64,000 nt of DNA, from the NCBI RefSeq assembly GCF_047948215.1, contig NC_134458.1:142146036-142210035 (forward strand). The letters are read 5' to 3'. This document shows, in pieces, positions 60,045 through 64,000 of the stretch (position 1 is the first letter of the stretch; the number at the start of each line of letters is the position of its first letter). The notes beneath the pieces are model-generated. The model made no database searches and was not told the origin of the DNA. It saw only the letters and a program-made list of their open reading frames with translations. The translations under genes and the position numbers were made by a program. This DNA is from Lycorma delicatula. Taxonomy: Eukaryota; Arthropoda; Insecta; Hemiptera; Fulgoridae.

Positions 60045-60660
60045 GTATCCTCAACATTTCGTTTTTTACAGATGAAGCTTGATTTCATCTGGGAGGTTAT
60101 ATTAATTCACAAATTACAGGACTGTGATCGAAAACTAACCCCTATGAATTACACGAAGAATCTTTATATCAAGTGAAAATTGTAGCCTGGGGCGGTGTGA
60201 GTAGAACGGGCATTGTGTGTCCAATCCTTTTTATTAACACTGTTATTAGTGGTCGTTATTGTGCTGTTTTAACAAACTTCTATTAACTTCTAAACGTCAG
60301 TTAACATAAGTGAAAATCAATCACGGTTGGTCCAACAGGATGGCGCCACAGCGCACACAACCAACAGGTCAATTATATTTTTACGAAATGTCTTTGCAGA
60401 ACGAATCATTTCGAGGGGTTTATGGACTGCACAATTGCCCGATCTGACTTACCCAGATTACTTTGTAGGGGACAGCGAAACAAGCACTGTATAACAAGAG
60501 ACCACTCACGGTTGCCGGAACTAAAAACCGCAATAACGGTATACGTACGAGACATTTCAGTACATCAGCCGGTTAAAGTGTTTGAAAGCAAACTGAAACG
60601 TGTGCGGTTTTGTATTGATTTTATAGGTCTTTTTCAACACCTTTTATAAATTATTCCAAT
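60045..60660 (+). pseudogene. DDE transposase relic, Tc1-mariner superfamily
   Basis: The start reads FTDEA (first catalytic Asp) then FHLGGY-like HLSGYVNSQN near 60070-60110. A middle part is decayed. One frame then gives VQQDGATAHTTNRS with the second Asp, FLRNVFAERIISRGLW, and LPDLTYPDYFVGD with the third Asp, about 38 residues after the second. A last piece near 60580 gives FESKLKRVRFCIDF..LFQHLL, the usual C-terminus. It belongs to the same broad family as the transposase at 13979-15028 but is a different lineage. The N-terminal DNA-binding part is absent and stops and shifts are present. Confidence 0.8.
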
Positions 60661-60899
60661 TATTGTAATATCAGTTTCTATAAAATAATGAAATAATTAA
60701 GAAAGTTTCGTCATTACACTTCCGTAATTCCAGTGCACAGCAACTTTCCGAACGGACTGTATTAGTATTTTTAAAAGAAATTTGTTTGTACTAATTCACT
60801 GATATCTATTAAAGAAAAAAATGCATTCTAGCATTTATATTTTATAAAATACTATTAAAAAAAGCTTTAGTTGAGTAAACATAACCATTCTTTCGTTTT

Positions 60900-61004
60900 T
60901 AGCCTCCGGGACCACTTTTAGCTCTTGCTTCTGAGGATGAGATGAAATGATATTTTTTGTAGTGTGTGAAAATATCATGCCTGTCCGGGATTCGATGCCG
61001 GCAA
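60900..61004 (-). repeat. SINE B copy, 5'-truncated
   Basis: On the minus strand CCGGCATCGAATCCCGGAC (decayed B box), AGGCATGATATTTTCACACA, TCATCTCATCCTC and CCCGGAGGCTAAAA follow in the same order as in 37733-37903. The A-box half of the head is missing. Confidence 0.75.
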
Positions 61005-61009
61005 TAATA

Positions 61010-62735
61010 TTTATTTTTAATTATTTGATAACCTTTTTTGTAGTAACAAAATTTGGTTTATTTAATAGTTTTTTTACATTTTATTTTAGATTAAAATTAA
61101 GAGTTGAGGTTACATGATTTAGGCAGCACGTTTGGTATATAAGTACTTGTGTTCTGTATTAACATAACAAAAATATATTTTTATTCTTTAATGCTGTATT
61201 TTGACGTAACCTTGCGTGCATATCCTTTTTTATTTAAATAAAAATATATGATACAAGGTCTAATGTTGGATGTAGTAGATTCTTGTAACAAGTGCCTAAT
61301 ATTACGGATAATTGACGATTAACGAAGCGGTGTTCTTTCGGCAGGCAGTAAATGACGTATTTTAATTTATTATGCGTGTTGTCTTCTGTTGCACCTATCT
61401 TGATGTTAGTTTGTTTAGAACATATTCTTTATTGTTTTCAAAACATATGAGACTATTAAAACAAAAATGAATTAGTAAATTAATATAATAAGCTTGATTC
61501 TTGGGTATGCATTCTGTTTGTTATGCTATAAAATTATAAAATAATTCTCCTATTTTATGTAAAAATTTATTTTTTATTTTTTTAACAGAAAACTTTTAGT
61601 ATGAGTTTTCTGTTGAAGACATAATAATGGCCAAAATTTAACTTACACTTACATTGTAGAATTTCAATTGATTTTGTTCGGAGAATGTTATGAATTTATG
61701 GGTTATTATGTTGAATATTTGAAATTAATTAATATATACATATTTATAAATACGAGTACGTTGTTTTATTTATTTATCAAATTTTGGAAACTTGAGAAGA
61801 AAAATCGTATTTAATTTTTAAAGCAATCGATACATATACCATAATTTATTTCATGTACTTTCTATTTGCGTGATTTAATTCCGTTGGATGTGATAGTATT
61901 TATTTACTTTTACGTTGACAACAGTTAAACTGTAGTAATTTTGCCAAAAATCACTTTTCCAATTTTTCTTTGGTTGTTTGAAATCGGGTATCATGAAAGG
62001 TTGAAAAATGAAATGAAAAAATGGGTAAAATTTTGTTCATTCTGTGTAATCACAAGCGAAAAATCGTAAAATTTGGGTAAATTCTTTGTGTGGAAAATTC
62101 ACTGTTAAAATTCACAGTTTTTGATCTATTGTTCTGGTAGATACAAGTATGAGCTAATGCAGAGAACGTAGTATCGTGCTTGCGCACCGTAAGCTGTTGC
62201 TTTCGCGGACCTGTTTCAGCGGGTATAAGTCATTTCATTACAATCCTCGGCTATGCTTGGTTTATTGTAAACTGAGCGTAACAGTGTTGTAAATTCTATG
62301 AAAATTTAATTGAATTTATGTATGTTCTTGGTTTTTTGATCGATAATTTTAAAATAGTTTTGTTAATTTTGCAATTGATAGAGGGATGCGTGAAAGTTTA
62401 ACAAACCGTTGAATTTTTCCGTTTAACGTTTTAATTTCATTTTTTTAGTAATTTGCATCGACTGGATTGATAGTGTGTATTCAACAACAATGTAATTCTG
62501 TAATAATAAAGAATATTTTATATCTGGTGTATAATTAAAAGAAGAAAAAACTGATATAAGATGATCGTAGATCCTGATAACCATCAACAGAAATTTTAAT
62601 TATTATTTGTAGGCAATCAACCTTAATTACATATTTGATTAATTTAGAATATATTCCATTAATACGATTCCCTGGAAAGAAAAGTTTTAAATAGTTTAAT
62701 TTTTATATTAAAAATCACTCTTTAATCGTTTAGAA
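61010..62735. other. AT-rich DNA, no gene seen
   Basis: A less AT-rich patch at 62150-62270 has no open frame or motif I recognise. Confidence 0.5.
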
Positions 62736-62741
62736 ACAATT

Positions 62742-62786
62742 CGTTCTTCACTGTGAACGAATTTTATTCGTTCACAGTGAAGAACG
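62742..62786. repeat. Perfect 20 bp hairpin at R1 module
   Basis: Arms of 20 bases (CGTTCTTCACTGTGAACGAA and its exact reverse complement) surround the five bases TTTTA. The right arm ends at the first base of the 50 bp R1-related module. Confidence 0.9.
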
Positions 62787-62835
62787 GAACCCTGTGGGGG
62801 GATTCCCTATTACAGGCAAGGAGGGGGATTGTAAG
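62786..62835 (+). repeat. 50 bp GC-rich module, copy 2
   Basis: 48 of 50 positions match 59285-59334 by eye. The surrounding R1 ORF1 sequence is absent, so only this scrap was moved or kept. GC-rich sequence continues weakly to about 62895. Confidence 0.85.
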
Positions 62836-63095
62836 TATAACAGGAAAGATTTTAAGCCGTAGATCGCTGTAGCTAGCGCCCACGGGGGTGAAATTGTGAA
62901 TTAAATATATTCATTAAAGAAAAAAAAGATTAATCCGTTTACGTTATTATATTTCTGTCACCACGGCAATAGAAATAAGTTATTAATTTTTTGTCTCAAA
63001 AGATGTGTGTACTTTTGTTACCGTAGTTCTATTATTCTGTCTTTTGTAATTTGTTTCTATAAAGCTTGAATACTTTAATTGTTATTTATCAGTAT

Positions 63096-63304
63096 TATTC
63101 TCACAACCATGGGTAACGAACCGCTGCGGGGGTCCAGAGGGATCCGCCCTCTTGCTAGACGGAAATGGCGAACTCTGCAACCCTCGGGTAGGCCCTGTGG
63201 CCTCTTGGAATCCCTGGGTCAGTTCCAGGGTTCGCCTGAGCTGATTTGTGCCCCGGGAGTCCAGAAGGTTTCATTCCCTTGTTAGACGGTTGGCCGACCG
63301 ACTA
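63096..63304 (+). repeat. GC-rich R1-related scrap
   Basis: A GC-rich 200 bp island has two similar modules: GTCCAGAGGGATCC...CTTGCTAGACGG (from 63131) and GTCCAGAAGG...CCCTTGTTAGACGG (from 63260), about 128 bp apart. The style matches the iterated modules after the R1 ORF1 relic at 59280-59560. The 68-codon frame over it (63079-63285) starts at ATGGGTAACGAACC but looks incidental. Confidence 0.45.
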
Positions 63305-63577
63305 GTAAATTAATAGAATAAACATATTATCATTTATTTTTTTAAATAGATTTTATAAACGATAAGATTTTATTATTTGAATAAATTCGATAAAAATTGA
63401 TGTTTGCGGTTAAAATTTTCCATCTCTGACTAAACCATTAAATAAAAAGCATTTCATACAAACTTTATTGACAATTCCTGGGCACAAATTCTTTATATAA
63501 AATATGAAAACAGATCAACGTTAACTTTGATAGCTGTTTTATGTTTCTACGTATTTTAAAATGAATAAACATTTCAG

Positions 63578-63831
63578 GAAGTAAAGTAGATAAGCTAATG
63601 TTAGAGATAGAAGAATGGTTAGGGGAGATACAGCGGTTGAACAAGAGTCACATTAAACAAGTCTGTCGTGACTCAGTGTCACTTGTAAAACCTTATATCG
63701 TAAACTTAGTGACTGACCACTGTAAAGATGTTATTTTGGAAGTAAAACCTATTCGTGGTTTCATTTCTTTATTACTGGAGATTGAGAACTACTATTTTAC
63801 GTACAGTTTTATTAGAATGGATTCTGGTTAA
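63578..63831 (+). CDS. Candidate host exon or gene end, unknown product
   Basis: After an ACATTTCAG acceptor-like site ending at 63577 the frame is open without Met (SKVDKL), then runs MLEIEEWLGEIQRLNKSHIK, QVCRDSVSLVKPYIVNLVTD, HCKDVILEVKPIRGFISLLL and EIENYYFTYS to a stop at 63829-63831. A donor-like AC|GTACAG at 63799-63806 could end the exon at 63800. Codon use is balanced and the protein looks helical and soluble, unlike the AT-driven frames elsewhere. No mobile-element motif is visible. I do not recognise the family. If it is real, the adjacent DNA is likely intron. Confidence 0.4.
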
Positions 63832-63834
63832 TAT

Positions 63835-64000
63835 AAATGCTATTGTTAGATAATTAAATATATTATTGGATACTTTAACAGTTTATACAGTTCGATTTCG
63901 ATTGTATGGATTAATTTTTTCTTAGTTGTATCAGATAAATGTGAACCTTATTTATTTCATATTTACTGGATATCATTCTTCCTTCATGGATATTCCGTTA
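63835..64000. other. No feature seen
   Basis: AT-rich end of the window; an intron if the preceding exon is real. Confidence 0.35.

Noticed and set aside
63578..63831. Resemblance of the VKPIRGFISLLLEIE stretch to a PCI-complex subunit such as COP9 subunit 3
   Set aside because: The similarity is a handful of residues with poor spacing, recalled from memory; not enough for a name.

Overview
This looks like a gene-poor, AT-rich stretch of an insect nuclear genome, most likely hemipteran. That placement is an inference from the mix of mobile elements: RTE, R1 and Jockey-type LINEs, DUF4817-type DDE transposons, mariner, and tRNA-derived SINEs with a shared tail. Host sequence is mostly AT-rich with many short (TA)n, (GT)n, (CA)n and (TC)n tracts. 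I see no rRNA, no genuine tRNA gene, no bacterial operon and no CRISPR array. Apart from one candidate exon near the right edge, I see no host gene. The window is probably intergenic DNA or a large intron.

Layout: 1-6.9 kb is AT-rich and empty. 6.9-9.6 kb holds a 5'-truncated RTE-like LINE on the minus strand, with endonuclease and reverse transcriptase broken by two frameshifts. 10.3-11.1 kb is a GC-rich R1-like LINE 3' end. 11.3-15.5 kb is a cluster of related inverted-repeat DNA transposons; it includes a nearly full-span copy with ~420 bp inverted repeats around a dead DUF4817/DDE transposase, and an RTE fragment that abuts a sister copy. 15.5-22.3 kb is mostly microsatellites plus one unrecognised open frame at 20.3-20.6 kb. 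22.3-24.1 kb has a Jockey-like fragment between two copies of a ~128 bp repeat. 25.0-25.3 kb is a fold-back repeat.

28-38.5 kb holds a possible SINE, a perfect 25 bp inverted repeat, a tRNA-headed SINE, an I/Jockey-type LINE end with RNase H, a decayed mariner, a SINE with 14 bp target-site duplications, and a Jockey-like 3' end split by another SINE. 38.5-51.5 kb is mostly empty except for a mariner end, a transposon arm and a GC-richer block. 51.5-52.7 kb is an R1/I-like LINE end on the minus strand. 57.5-59.6 kb is a relic of an R1-clade ORF1 (gag-like). 60-61 kb has a second dead DDE transposase and a SINE piece. 62.7-63.3 kb contains R1-related GC-rich scraps, one 48/50 identical to the 59.3 kb region and each next to a perfect hairpin. 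63.6 kb has the candidate host exon.

The elements do not form a pathway. Their relations are parasitic and nested: SINEs appear to have borrowed one LINE's 3' tail, and elements landed in or beside other elements. I found no convincing new biological system. The best leads are the SINE shared tail, the long-ITR transposon cluster, the hairpins at R1 scraps, a short motif recurring across unrelated repeats, and two unrecognised open frames.
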